DNA from: UBA4416 sp038327195
GTDB taxonomy: Bacteria > Bacteroidota > Bacteroidia > B-17B0 > Aurantibacillaceae
Assembly: GCA_038327195.1 (NCBI GenBank)
Contig: JBBQKU010000049.1
Location: forward strand, 1 to 18,300
Length of the DNA stretch: 18,300 nucleotides
Direction: 5' to 3'
Part shown: positions 7,273 to 15,115 of the stretch, in pieces
How positions within the stretch are numbered: position 1 is the stretch's first letter
How the letters are laid out: each line of letters starts with the position of its first letter
Position numbers and translations under genes: made by a program
The notes under the pieces: model-generated
Told to the model about the DNA's origin: nothing
Seen by the model: the letters and a program-made list of their open reading frames with translations, nothing else
The model's database searches: none

Positions 7273-7782
7273 CTATTTTTTTGCTTTGAATAATGGGACA
7301 GTACTGCAAGGTTCGCCAAACATTATAGATTTTGCAAACGGCTTCAATAAAGATGTTAGATTTATATAGGCATGAGTTGATATTGGTAAATTTCCGCAAC
7401 CCTTTATTACAATTCGTTTATCAGAAAATGATGTGAAATCTATTTTTTTTAATTCTTCGTCAAATAAAATAGCTTCCAAAGTTTCCAAACTACCAAAAAC
7501 TACTTTTTTTGCAATTCCTTGCAACTCTAGGGCAATAAGCATATAGGCCCATGTTGGAACAATTGCTTCATTTGAACATGTAATTGCAACAAATGCATTT
7601 TTATATTTATTCCAGTTGTATTGTTTTAAAAATTCTCGAAAATCTTTTTCTTTAAGCATTAATTCATGAAATAATAATGGCTTAATGTCAAATAAATGAC
7701 GTTCGCCTTTCAGGTAAAATTCTTCTAAATCAATGGTAACTAAACCACTATTTGCAACCTTATTAATTATTTCGTCTTCCAT
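7273..7782 (-). CDS. DUF2480 family protein
   Basis: The protein has 169 residues and the hallmarks of DUF2480, a Bacteroidota family often found next to SUF iron-sulfur cluster genes. Conserved segments are CSNEAIVPTWAYM (69-81), IVIKGCGNLPIS (124-135) and SIMFGEPCSTVPLF (152-165). Cys69, Cys129 and Cys159 sit in the conserved motifs and could bind a metal or cluster; this is inference. It has no signal peptide, so it is cytoplasmic. It follows the DUF59 gene by 13 nt, the usual partner, while sufBCDS and sufE are not in the window. Function has not, to my knowledge, been shown. Confidence 0.88.
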   Translation of the reverse strand: MEDEIINKVANSGLVTIDLEEFYLKGERHLFDIKPLLFHELMLKEKDFREFLKQYNWNKYKNAFVAITCSNEAIVPTWAYMLIALELQGIAKKVVFGSLETLEAILFDEELKKIDFTSFSDKRIVIKGCGNLPISTHAYINLTSLLKPFAKSIMFGEPCSTVPLFKAKK

Positions 7783-7795
7783 CAGAATCTAAAAA

Positions 7796-8125
7796 TTACA
7801 TAAAGCCTAATTCTAATTGAGCAACTTCAGTCATCATATCTTTTGTCCAAGTTGGTTCAAAAGTTAATTTTAATTCAGTGGATTTAATGTTAGGTAATAA
7901 TTTAAGTTTATTTTCAATTTCAGCAGGAAGAGTCTCTGCAACAGGGCAATTTGGAGAGGTTAATGTCATTGTTATTTTTAAATGATTCTCTTCATTTAAA
8001 TCCAATTCATAAATTAAACCTAATTCCCAAACATCAACTGGTATTTCTGGATCATAGCAAGTTTTTATTTCATCAATAACCCTTTGCATTAATTCAGTAT
8101 TTTTTGTTATTATAATAGCTCCCAT
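7796..8125 (-). CDS. DUF59/MIP18-family Fe-S assembly protein (SUF-associated)
   Basis: The 109-residue cytoplasmic protein is a single DUF59 (MIP18/PaaD/SufT-type) domain. Key segments are CYDPEIPVDVWELGLIY (23-39) and LTSPNCPVAETLP (55-67) with the conserved Cys60, followed by PTWTKDMMT (91-99). Family members help mature iron-sulfur proteins, in bacteria usually with the SUF machinery. Here it pairs with DUF2480 (13 nt downstream). It begins 5 nt after the end of a LysM/DUF1571 gene, so an Fe-S accessory pair is embedded in an envelope operon. The ATG at 8125 gives normal length. Confidence 0.9.
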   Translation of the reverse strand: MGAIIITKNTELMQRVIDEIKTCYDPEIPVDVWELGLIYELDLNEENHLKITMTLTSPNCPVAETLPAEIENKLKLLPNIKSTELKLTFEPTWTKDMMTEVAQLELGFM

Positions 8126-8130
8126 GTTTT

Positions 8131-8988
8131 CTAGAATTTATATCCCTTGAAGGTTTTTGTAAACTCTGCATCTTCAATTTTCGGATTTACTTGCAAAAAA
8201 AAGTAATCGTATTGCTCATACAATCCTTTATCATCCAAAACTTTTACACCAATTGGCAAAAAATACAATTGGTCAATATAAAGTGTAACATCTTTTGCAT
8301 AAGCGTTTGGTACTTTTAATTTTTGCCCAACTTTTAAGATATCAAAATAATCATTTAGTTTAGGATTTACTTCTAAAATCATGTATTCGCTAATATGAAG
8401 TTTTCGAGCAATTGACGTTATGCTTTCATTTTCCCCAACTGTGTATGTCTCATATCCAAAATCTTTATTGTCAATAATAATTTTATAACAAGGTCTGTTA
8501 TTGTAACGTTCTGATTCTTGAAGTTTAAAATAGTCATCAAAATTATTCCCAACTTTTTTTGCCATATAAGCAACAATGCTCCCAAAATAATCAAAGCCCA
8601 TGTCATTTAGGTTATGATGTTGATCTTGTCTCATTAGCGAACCTAATGGATCTAAACTTAAATTGAAGAAAGGAAATGAATTCGGCTTTACATAAGCTTT
8701 ATTATTATTCCACCCAGATACCCATAAAAGCTCTATACCTTTTATATATAAATAAATTTTACGAGGATTTCTGTTTAATTTTACTGCAGATTCATAATGA
8801 TTCATGCCTTTTTTACCTCGTTCAGTAATTTTAAGGTTGTATTTAAAACGTTCTGCATCATGTATTGATTTCAACATTTTAGTTATAACTTCTTTTGCTG
8901 ATAATTCAGTTTTTTGTGCGAATAAATTAGTTCCAAAAAATAATGAAATAAAGGCGACTATATATATGTGATTTAGGGTTTTAAACAT
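8131..8988 (-). CDS. Exported LolA-like/DUF1571 protein with internal LysM domain
   Basis: From the ATG at 8988 the protein has 285 residues and opens with a signal peptide ending TNLFAQ (about residue 24). An ATG at 9027 is in frame but lies upstream of the promoter -7 box, so it cannot be the start of that transcript. The N-terminal half (about 28-175) has the long beta strands of a LolA-like/DUF1571 domain. A LysM domain follows (about 179-227: YTVGENESITSIARKL, VNPKLNDYFDILKVGQKLKVP). After it the LolA-like pattern resumes (VTLYIDQLYFLPIGVKVLDD...YEQYDYFFLQVNP...), so the LysM appears inserted in the fold. A periplasmic peptidoglycan-bound factor handling lipid or lipoprotein is inferred. 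It is first in the operon with DUF59, DUF2480 and a barrel. Confidence 0.8.
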   Translation of the reverse strand: MFKTLNHIYIVAFISLFFGTNLFAQKTELSAKEVITKMLKSIHDAERFKYNLKITERGKKGMNHYESAVKLNRNPRKIYLYIKGIELLWVSGWNNNKAYVKPNSFPFFNLSLDPLGSLMRQDQHHNLNDMGFDYFGSIVAYMAKKVGNNFDDYFKLQESERYNNRPCYKIIIDNKDFGYETYTVGENESITSIARKLHISEYMILEVNPKLNDYFDILKVGQKLKVPNAYAKDVTLYIDQLYFLPIGVKVLDDKGLYEQYDYFFLQVNPKIEDAEFTKTFKGYKF

Positions 8989-8994
8989 AGGACG

Positions 8995-9027
8995 CAAAGG
9001 TAAAATAAAGTTTAGACTTATTTTCAA
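8995..9027 (-). promoter_or_regulatory. Bacteroidota promoter for the LysM/DUF59/DUF2480/barrel operon
   Basis: On the minus strand, TTG (9027-9025) is followed after 22 nt by TACCTTTG (9002-8995), a good TTG-N17-23-TAnnTTTG promoter. Transcription should begin about 6-8 nt further on, almost at the ATG (8988), giving a leaderless or nearly leaderless mRNA. This decides the start codon of the first gene. Confidence 0.65.
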
Positions 9028-9131
9028 AAATTGTTAATTATTTGGTTATTAATAAATTAGTAAATAAAGATGTATTTTTAGTACATTTACTATAATACGA
9101 CACTAAAATAGGCTATATTCACCCTCTCAAA

Positions 9132-10199
9132 ATGACGCAATACAACGAAATAACAAAATTAATTTCAGAGCTTTTATATAAGCATGATTGTGTTATTGTG
9201 CCAAATTTTGGCGGATTTGTAGCGCAATCATATTCATCTTATTTCTCAAAAGGCAGTAGTTCATTGTTACCACCTACTAAACAGGTATTGTTTAATAAGA
9301 ATTTAAAACATAATGATGGATTATTAGTTACTGCTTTTGCTGAAAGATTTGATGTTAACTATGATTTGGCAATTGTTGAAATTGAAAATTATAAGGAATA
9401 TATTGTTTCATTATTGTTTGCGAAAAAAAGATTCGAACTTTTGAATCTTGGTTTGTTATATATTGATAATGACAACGAAATAAGGTTTGAACTTAAGATT
9501 GATGTCAATTTTTTAATTGATTCATTTGGATTTGAGCCTGTTATTGCAAATGAAATTGAAGCAGTTGTTGAATCTAGAATTTTGAAACCAGTTTTTGAGG
9601 ATAGAAAAGTTAATATTGAAAAAAAGTTATCAAAAAAATATTCTGTCAAGCAAATGGTTTTATTAGCAATAGGTATTCCTATTACAATGACACTTTTAAT
9701 TTTTGCAGCAAATTCTAAACCAATGCATCCAATTATGCATTCTTCTATGAATCCTCTATATTCCGCGCCTAAAAAATATTCAAAACTTTCTCAGAACGAT
9801 CATAAAACATTTTATTTGGATAAAATTGTTTGTGAAGAATTAATAGCTGACAATAATGGAAATGCAGTATTTAAATTAGTTGAAGATGGAGTAACGTTGA
9901 TTGCTACTTCAAACGAACTATCAAATGTAAAACCTGCAGCTAAATTTAAGTCAGAACTTGGTGCTGTTAATGTAAATGCAACTTATCAAGTTGTGGTTGG
10001 TTGTTTTGGAGTTGAGAAAAATGCATCAAAATTGATAAGTGAATTAAATTCGAAAAATATTGTTGCAGCAATGAGTGGTTTAAACTCAAAAGGTATGCAT
10101 ATTGTAAGTTGTGGAGGTTTTAATACTAAAAATGAAGCTAATAAATTATTGATTACTTTAAAAAATAATTTCCCAAATGCTTGGGTGATGACAAAATAA
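9132..10199 (+). CDS. HU-CCDC81 / transmembrane / SPOR-domain protein
   Basis: The 355-residue protein joins three parts. Residues 1-135 match the bacterial HU-CCDC81 domains, distant relatives of DNA-binding HU: ISELLYKHDCVIVPNFGGFV (11-30) and FNKNLKHNDGLLVTAFAE (54-71). A single membrane segment (about 175-193) follows a basic stretch. After a periplasmic linker comes a C-terminal SPOR domain (about 283-355: TYQVVVGCFGVEKNASKLISEL, GMHIVSCGGFNTKNEANKLL), which in other proteins binds glycan strands lacking stem peptides at division sites. The topology is N-in, C-out, linking the cytoplasm, possibly DNA, to septal peptidoglycan. It is divergent from the LysM gene, with about 105 bp between. 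Domain calls are strong; the biological role is inferred. Confidence 0.88.
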   Translation: MTQYNEITKLISELLYKHDCVIVPNFGGFVAQSYSSYFSKGSSSLLPPTKQVLFNKNLKHNDGLLVTAFAERFDVNYDLAIVEIENYKEYIVSLLFAKKRFELLNLGLLYIDNDNEIRFELKIDVNFLIDSFGFEPVIANEIEAVVESRILKPVFEDRKVNIEKKLSKKYSVKQMVLLAIGIPITMTLLIFAANSKPMHPIMHSSMNPLYSAPKKYSKLSQNDHKTFYLDKIVCEELIADNNGNAVFKLVEDGVTLIATSNELSNVKPAAKFKSELGAVNVNATYQVVVGCFGVEKNASKLISELNSKNIVAAMSGLNSKGMHIVSCGGFNTKNEANKLLITLKNNFPNAWVMTK

Positions 10200-10297
10200 T
10201 TTTGAGAAATTAATTATCACCCACCAATATTGTTCTATAAAAAAATAATTACAACTAATTTTTAGATAATATAATTGTCATTACATCGTTTTAAATT

Positions 10298-10909
10298 ATG
10301 CTAAGATTTTTTTTAATATTTTTTTTGTTTTCTGTTTTTTATATAAAAGCTCAAACTGATTCAACAAAAAAGTTTAACCCTAAAGAAGAAATTGCTTTTG
10401 ATGGAAAAAGATATAGAGTTTATAATAATTGGCTGAGTATGGGGCCTGGTGCTGGTTATAATTCTCATTGGCCTAAAGATGAAAAAAACATTTCAGTAGA
10501 TTATTCATTTCACATTAAAGATAATTATTTTAGGATGGGAGCTTTTATGAGTGGAGTTGATTTTACGGCTGCAAATAATTATAATTTTCATCTACAATAT
10601 GGATTAAGAAAAGAAACTCAACATTATAATTTAGCGGCTTTTGTTGGCCCATCTTATTCATATTTTAAGCGCCCATTAAGTGATTCTGTTACTTATGGAT
10701 TGCCAAATATTCTAAATAAAGTTTATAATGAATTTGGCGTTTACGGTTGCGTAGAGGCAGTTTATAAAATCAAATATGATGTTGGACTTGGTGGCCAAGT
10801 TTTTTGTGATTACAATAGAGTTCAATTAGTTTATGGAGTTAGATTAATTGTCTATTTTTCTGGTGCTTTTAGAGGTGTAAAATATGGCAGAACAACTCCC
10901 AAAAAATAA
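10298..10909 (+). CDS. Conserved hypothetical envelope protein, barrel-like
   Basis: The 203-residue protein has a signal peptide (very hydrophobic 3-16, cleavage about KAQ, residue 19). The mature part is rich in Tyr/Phe and Gly with short alternating strands (WLSMGPGAGYNSHW, VGLGGQVFCDYN, VQLVYGVRLIVYFSGAF). This suggests an outer-membrane barrel or a soluble periplasmic beta protein. I recognise no named family. Its last 26 bases overlap the start of the FAD oxidoreductase gene in another frame, pointing to translational coupling. No strong -7 box is visible upstream. Confidence 0.7.
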   Translation: MLRFFLIFFLFSVFYIKAQTDSTKKFNPKEEIAFDGKRYRVYNNWLSMGPGAGYNSHWPKDEKNISVDYSFHIKDNYFRMGAFMSGVDFTAANNYNFHLQYGLRKETQHYNLAAFVGPSYSYFKRPLSDSVTYGLPNILNKVYNEFGVYGCVEAVYKIKYDVGLGGQVFCDYNRVQLVYGVRLIVYFSGAFRGVKYGRTTPKK

Positions 10910-11960
10910 CCAAACACAATACGATTTTTTAATTGTTGGACAAGGAATTGCGGGAAGTATTTTGTCTATAAGTTTGATAAAAGCTGGGTTTTCAGTTTGT
11001 GTTATTGACAATAGTAAGCTTTCTTCTTGTTCTCGGGTTGCTGCAGGTATCTGGAATCCAGTTGTATTTAAACGTTTGGCGAAAAGTTGGATGGCAGATC
11101 AAATTATTCCTGAATTATTGAGTTTCTATGAATATTGCGAAACTATTTTTGGCGCAAACTTAATTACAAAAAGAGAGATTTTAAAACCGTTTACTGAAAT
11201 GCAAGAGCAAGATTTTTGGTTAAAGAAATCTGAATCAGAAAATCAATATTTGTCAAAAGAAATATTTTCGAATTATAAATTAACTAAAAATCAATCCCTA
11301 AATTATTATTCTAAAGTAAAGGGAGCGGGTAATTTAAATGTTATTGAATTTCTTTTTCAAGTAAGAAAATATATTTCAAATCGGTTCCAATATTTAGAAG
11401 AAGATTTTTTATTCTCTGAGTTTAAATATGACAATGATGGTGTCAATTATAAAAATATTTTTGCAAAACAAGTAGTTTTTTGTGAAGGCCATTTAGTTTC
11501 TGGAAATCCATTTTTTAATTGGATTCCAACTAAGCCCGCTAAAGGTGAGGTTATTATAATAAAATGTGCTGATCTTATTTTAGAAAAAGATATTTTAAGC
11601 AAAGGAATATTCATTATGCCACTTGGTAACCAACTTTTTAAAGTTGGAGCAACTTATCAATGGGATAATCTAAATGATAATCCAACACAAAAAGGCTTAC
11701 TTGAATTAGAAGATAAATTGAAATTAATAATAGATTGTTCATTTGAAGTTGTAAATCATGAGGCTGGTATTCGGCCTTCAGTAATTGATAGAAGGCCAGT
11801 AGTAGGATTCCACCCAAATCAAAAAAACATGTTTATTTTTAATGGTTTTGGGACTAAAGCTGTAATGCTCGCACCTTATTTTGCAAGCCATCTTATCAAC
11901 TGCATTTCAAATTCAACCCCAATTAATCCCGATGTAAATCCCAATCGGTTTAAAAAGTAG
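10884..11960 (+). CDS. FAD-dependent oxidoreductase (DAO/glycine-oxidase-like)
   Basis: The 358-residue cytoplasmic enzyme begins with a Rossmann FAD-binding motif (DFLIVGQGIAGSILSISLIKAG, residues 14-35; GxGxxG at 19-24) and acidic Asp42 for the ribose. It then has the family signature SRVAAGIWNPVVFKRLAKSW (50-69) and the C-terminal FAD-contacting segment GIRPSVIDRRPVVGFHP, FNGFGTKAVMLAPYFA. It belongs to the DAO superfamily, related to glycine oxidase ThiO and the C-terminal half of MnmC, which oxidise amines or amino acids. The substrate is not readable from sequence. It is not fused to an MnmC methyltransferase domain and no thiamine genes are near. It overlaps the preceding gene by 26 bases. 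Confidence 0.87.
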   Translation: MAEQLPKNNQTQYDFLIVGQGIAGSILSISLIKAGFSVCVIDNSKLSSCSRVAAGIWNPVVFKRLAKSWMADQIIPELLSFYEYCETIFGANLITKREILKPFTEMQEQDFWLKKSESENQYLSKEIFSNYKLTKNQSLNYYSKVKGAGNLNVIEFLFQVRKYISNRFQYLEEDFLFSEFKYDNDGVNYKNIFAKQVVFCEGHLVSGNPFFNWIPTKPAKGEVIIIKCADLILEKDILSKGIFIMPLGNQLFKVGATYQWDNLNDNPTQKGLLELEDKLKLIIDCSFEVVNHEAGIRPSVIDRRPVVGFHPNQKNMFIFNGFGTKAVMLAPYFASHLINCISNSTPINPDVNPNRFKK

Positions 11961-12002
11961 AATTTAGATTTTTTTTGTAGATTAAATAGCAATACTCAGA
12001 TA

Positions 12003-12030
12003 TTGTAATATTAACTATTTTATACTTTTG
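12003..12030 (+). promoter_or_regulatory. Bacteroidota promoter for the 992-aa modular protein
   Basis: TTG (12003-12005), a 17-nt spacer and TACTTTTG (12023-12030) fit TTG-N17-23-TAnnTTTG. The predicted leader is about 40 nt to the ATG at 12079. Confidence 0.55.
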
Positions 12031-12078
12031 ATTAGTGTTTTTAGTTAAGTTTTTTTACATTAGGGTTCTTAATTTACA

Positions 12079-15057
12079 ATGAAATATTTCTTTTTAAAAC
12101 CAGTATTATTTATTTTATTCTCCCTTTTTAGTTCAACGTTAGTTGCACAAAAAAAGGACAGTTTAACAATTGAGACTAAAGAAGATGCAAATTCTGTAAA
12201 AAAAAGAAATTATATTTATTTTATTTCGAATCGTACATGTGAGGATGATAAATTCGATATTTATAAGATGACTCCTAGCGATAGGTTTCCAGCCCTTGTT
12301 TTGATTAGAGGAAAAATAGAAGTTATTGGAAGTCCAAGTATTAAAAAAGCCCGAATAAGTGTTTATAATTCATCTACAGATGCGTTAGTTGGAATTTACA
12401 ATACAAGTTCATATACAGGAAATTATTTATTGATTTTAGCACCAAACATTAGATACAATTTTAAGGTTGAAGTATCTGGATATGGAACTACTGAAGATAT
12501 TGTAGAAGTCCCTCTTAAAATTGATTATGAAATTTGCCAACAAGAATTAAAAATTAAACTAAATGAAAAAAATAAACCCGTATTAATAGTTAACAATTTT
12601 TTTGCAGATGAAAATGAAAATGTTTCTTATTTAAGATCTACTATTGATTCAACAGTTTTGGATTCAGATAATACTATTGCTATTCAAGCCGAAGAGCGTA
12701 AAAAACAATTAGAAAAAATCGGAAAAACATACTCTAGTATTGATGAATTAGTTAAAAAGCAGCAAGACGAGGAAAGGAAAAAGCCAGAAGAGGCTCTTAA
12801 AGCTTTTAATAACAAAGATTTTGAAACAGCCTTGTCACTTTATTCAAATATTTTAAAAAATGACCCGGGCGATCCTTTTATGAATTATTATTATGGAGTT
12901 TGCCTTTTTAAGTTAGAAAAAAATAAAGCAAAAATTATTAATTCTTTATTAATTGCATCATCTGCTAAGGAAGTACCTTTTGATGTATACTTTTATCTTG
13001 GAAAAACATATCACATGTCATATTTGTTTCAAGATGCAATTAAGGCATTCGAAGCTTATAAAGGAAAAGAAAAACCTTATGATTTTGAACGTAATGGAGG
13101 TCTCTTATATATAAAAAACTGCATAAATGGAATAAATTTAATGAACGATCAAGTTAACGTTGAATTTATTAAACGCACACCTTTTCAATTTGAAAATATT
13201 TTGAAAAATTATAATCCTGATTTGATAAACGAAAGATTGAAACCTAAAACTGATTTTTTTTATTCGCCTATAGATAAGAAAAAAAGCACAAATCTTTTAA
13301 TGTCATGCAATAATTCACAAGAATGCTTTCATATTAGTTATGGTGAAAAGGAGCAAAATCATACCGACATATATTATAATAAATCTATGCCAAATGGTAC
13401 TCTTGGTGCAAGTCAATTGATGGGAATTGAAGTAAATACTCCATATGATGAAAATTATCCTTATTTATCAAAGGATGGTAAAACACTTTTCTTTTCTTCA
13501 AAAGGTCACAATAGCATTGGTGGTTTTGATATTTTTAAATGTACCAGAAAAGATAGTTTATCAGGTTGGTCAAAACCACAAAACATGGGCTACCCTATAA
13601 ATTCAACGTATGACGACATTCTTTTTATTCCAGATGAATCAAACCAAACGGCCTCATTTTGTACAAATAGAAAAAATAATAACTACGAATATTTACAAGT
13701 AAAATTACCCAATGTTGAATTATCAACATCAATTGTAAAAGGACTTTTCACCACTTTGGATTCTATTCCAAAAAAGGAAGCTTATATCACAGTTTATAAT
13801 TCTAATACAGGAGAAATTTCAGGCGTATATAAAACAAGCCCTTCTACAGGACAATACTTAATGATTTTGACTTCTGGAACTAGATATGAAATTTCAGTAG
13901 AAGCAGAAGGCTATTCTGATTTGAAATACTCATTTGAAATTCCAGAAAAAAAATCAGAATTTGAATTAAAACAAATTATAAAATTACAAACCGTTTCTAA
14001 TTTGAAAACAATTAAAGTTTCCAATTATTTTACAGCAGTTGAAGCTGCAAAAATTTCTTTTGATTTGGCTATTGCCCCTTTGAAGCCAAAAGATATGGCT
14101 TCATCAAAAGAAACTAGTTCTGCTGTTGTTATTCAGAAAAAATCTGTTAAACAAAAAAAAGCAAAACGTACTCCTGAAGAAGCTGAAGAGGACCGAAAAG
14201 ATTTAAAACAAGCCTCAGATTTATACAATCAAGCTTTGTATCAAGAGGCAGCCTTAATTTATAAAAATTTGGAAATTTCCATAGATTTAGAACCTGTTGA
14301 TTGTTATAAATATGGTATGTGTTTATATTTAACGGTAAAAGATAAATCTGAATGCATTACTCGATTAGAATCAAGTTTAGCTTTTAAAACAATTCCATAT
14401 ATGGTTTATTATTATTTGGCAAAATCCAATTATGAGAGTTATAGATTTAGCACAGCAATAAATTATTATAGGAAATTTATGGCTTTAGGTAAACCTGATG
14501 AAATAAAATCTCTTGAGATTGAAAAAGAAATTGCTCATTGTTACAGTGGAATAAAATTGGTTAATAATCCCATTGTGTTAGAAGTTTATGGTAAAAAACA
14601 TGTTAACCAAAATGCTATTCAAAACTCATTAACGCAAATAGAATCTGGAGGGAAGGTTTTAGTGACAGCAGAAGATATGAGATCAACAATTGATAAAAAG
14701 AAAAATTTTAATTCGCTGTTGTTTTTAACAGCGGATAAAAGCACGGTTTTGTTTTCTAGTTATGGAGAAAATGAGGCAAATGGAAAAGATATTTATCAGT
14801 TAAAAAAAATGGCAAATGGAAAGTGGACTCCAATTCCACTGAATATTCCGAATATTAATAGTGCTTATGATGAGGAATATCCTTCGTTTTCAAAAGATGG
14901 AAAAACACTGTATTTTTCTTCTAAAGGTTACGAAAATATGGGAGGATATGATATTTTTAAAAGTATTTGGAATGACAAATTAGAAACATGGTCTACTCCA
15001 ATTAATATGGGCTCACCTATTAATTCTCCATTTGATGATATTTATTATCTGGAGTAA
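12079..15057 (+). CDS. Exported protein with two CRD-TPR-beta-propeller modules (PorE-related architecture)
   Basis: The 992-residue protein has a signal peptide (cleavage near LVAQ, residue 24). After a short propeller-end-like piece (YFISNRTCEDDKFDIYKM, 47-64) the same module occurs twice: a carboxypeptidase-regulatory-like sandwich (about 72-162 and 550-636), a lysine-rich linker, TPR-type helices (about 235-330 and 705-802) and PD40/WD40-like propeller blades (about 455-517 and 925-990). Twin motifs include SKDGKTLFFSSKGHNSIGGF at 464 against SKDGKTLYFSSKGYENMGGY at 938, each followed by NMG.PINS..DDI. The same domain types occur in the T9SS periplasmic protein PorE, but PorE ends with an OmpA-like peptidoglycan domain; this protein ends right after the second propeller. 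It is probably periplasmic or surface scaffolding. Own promoter at 12003-12030. Confidence 0.83.
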   Translation: MKYFFLKPVLFILFSLFSSTLVAQKKDSLTIETKEDANSVKKRNYIYFISNRTCEDDKFDIYKMTPSDRFPALVLIRGKIEVIGSPSIKKARISVYNSSTDALVGIYNTSSYTGNYLLILAPNIRYNFKVEVSGYGTTEDIVEVPLKIDYEICQQELKIKLNEKNKPVLIVNNFFADENENVSYLRSTIDSTVLDSDNTIAIQAEERKKQLEKIGKTYSSIDELVKKQQDEERKKPEEALKAFNNKDFETALSLYSNILKNDPGDPFMNYYYGVCLFKLEKNKAKIINSLLIASSAKEVPFDVYFYLGKTYHMSYLFQDAIKAFEAYKGKEKPYDFERNGGLLYIKNCINGINLMNDQVNVEFIKRTPFQFENILKNYNPDLINERLKPKTDFFYSPIDKKKSTNLLMSCNNSQECFHISYGEKEQNHTDIYYNKSMPNGTLGASQLMGIEVNTPYDENYPYLSKDGKTLFFSSKGHNSIGGFDIFKCTRKDSLSGWSKPQNMGYPINSTYDDILFIPDESNQTASFCTNRKNNNYEYLQVKLPNVELSTSIVKGLFTTLDSIPKKEAYITVYNSNTGEISGVYKTSPSTGQYLMILTSGTRYEISVEAEGYSDLKYSFEIPEKKSEFELKQIIKLQTVSNLKTIKVSNYFTAVEAAKISFDLAIAPLKPKDMASSKETSSAVVIQKKSVKQKKAKRTPEEAEEDRKDLKQASDLYNQALYQEAALIYKNLEISIDLEPVDCYKYGMCLYLTVKDKSECITRLESSLAFKTIPYMVYYYLAKSNYESYRFSTAINYYRKFMALGKPDEIKSLEIEKEIAHCYSGIKLVNNPIVLEVYGKKHVNQNAIQNSLTQIESGGKVLVTAEDMRSTIDKKKNFNSLLFLTADKSTVLFSSYGENEANGKDIYQLKKMANGKWTPIPLNIPNINSAYDEEYPSFSKDGKTLYFSSKGYENMGGYDIFKSIWNDKLETWSTPINMGSPINSPFDDIYYLE

Positions 15058-15115
15058 ATACTATGAAAATTAATTTTTATTTCCAATTTAATCAATTAAT
15101 TTGGTGTAGAATTAA

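Noticed and set aside
8418..8606. Small minus-strand frame inside the LysM gene
   Set aside because: It is an alternative frame of a gene with clear domains, with no own start signals.
9061..9131. Promoter for the HU-CCDC81/SPOR gene (TACATTTA at 9082-9089)
   Set aside because: The box lacks the final G and no TTG lies at a plausible spacing.
9389..9649. Minus-strand open frame within the HU-CCDC81/SPOR gene
   Set aside because: It is fully antisense to recognised domains, and its product is a low-complexity Ser/Asn/Leu sequence.
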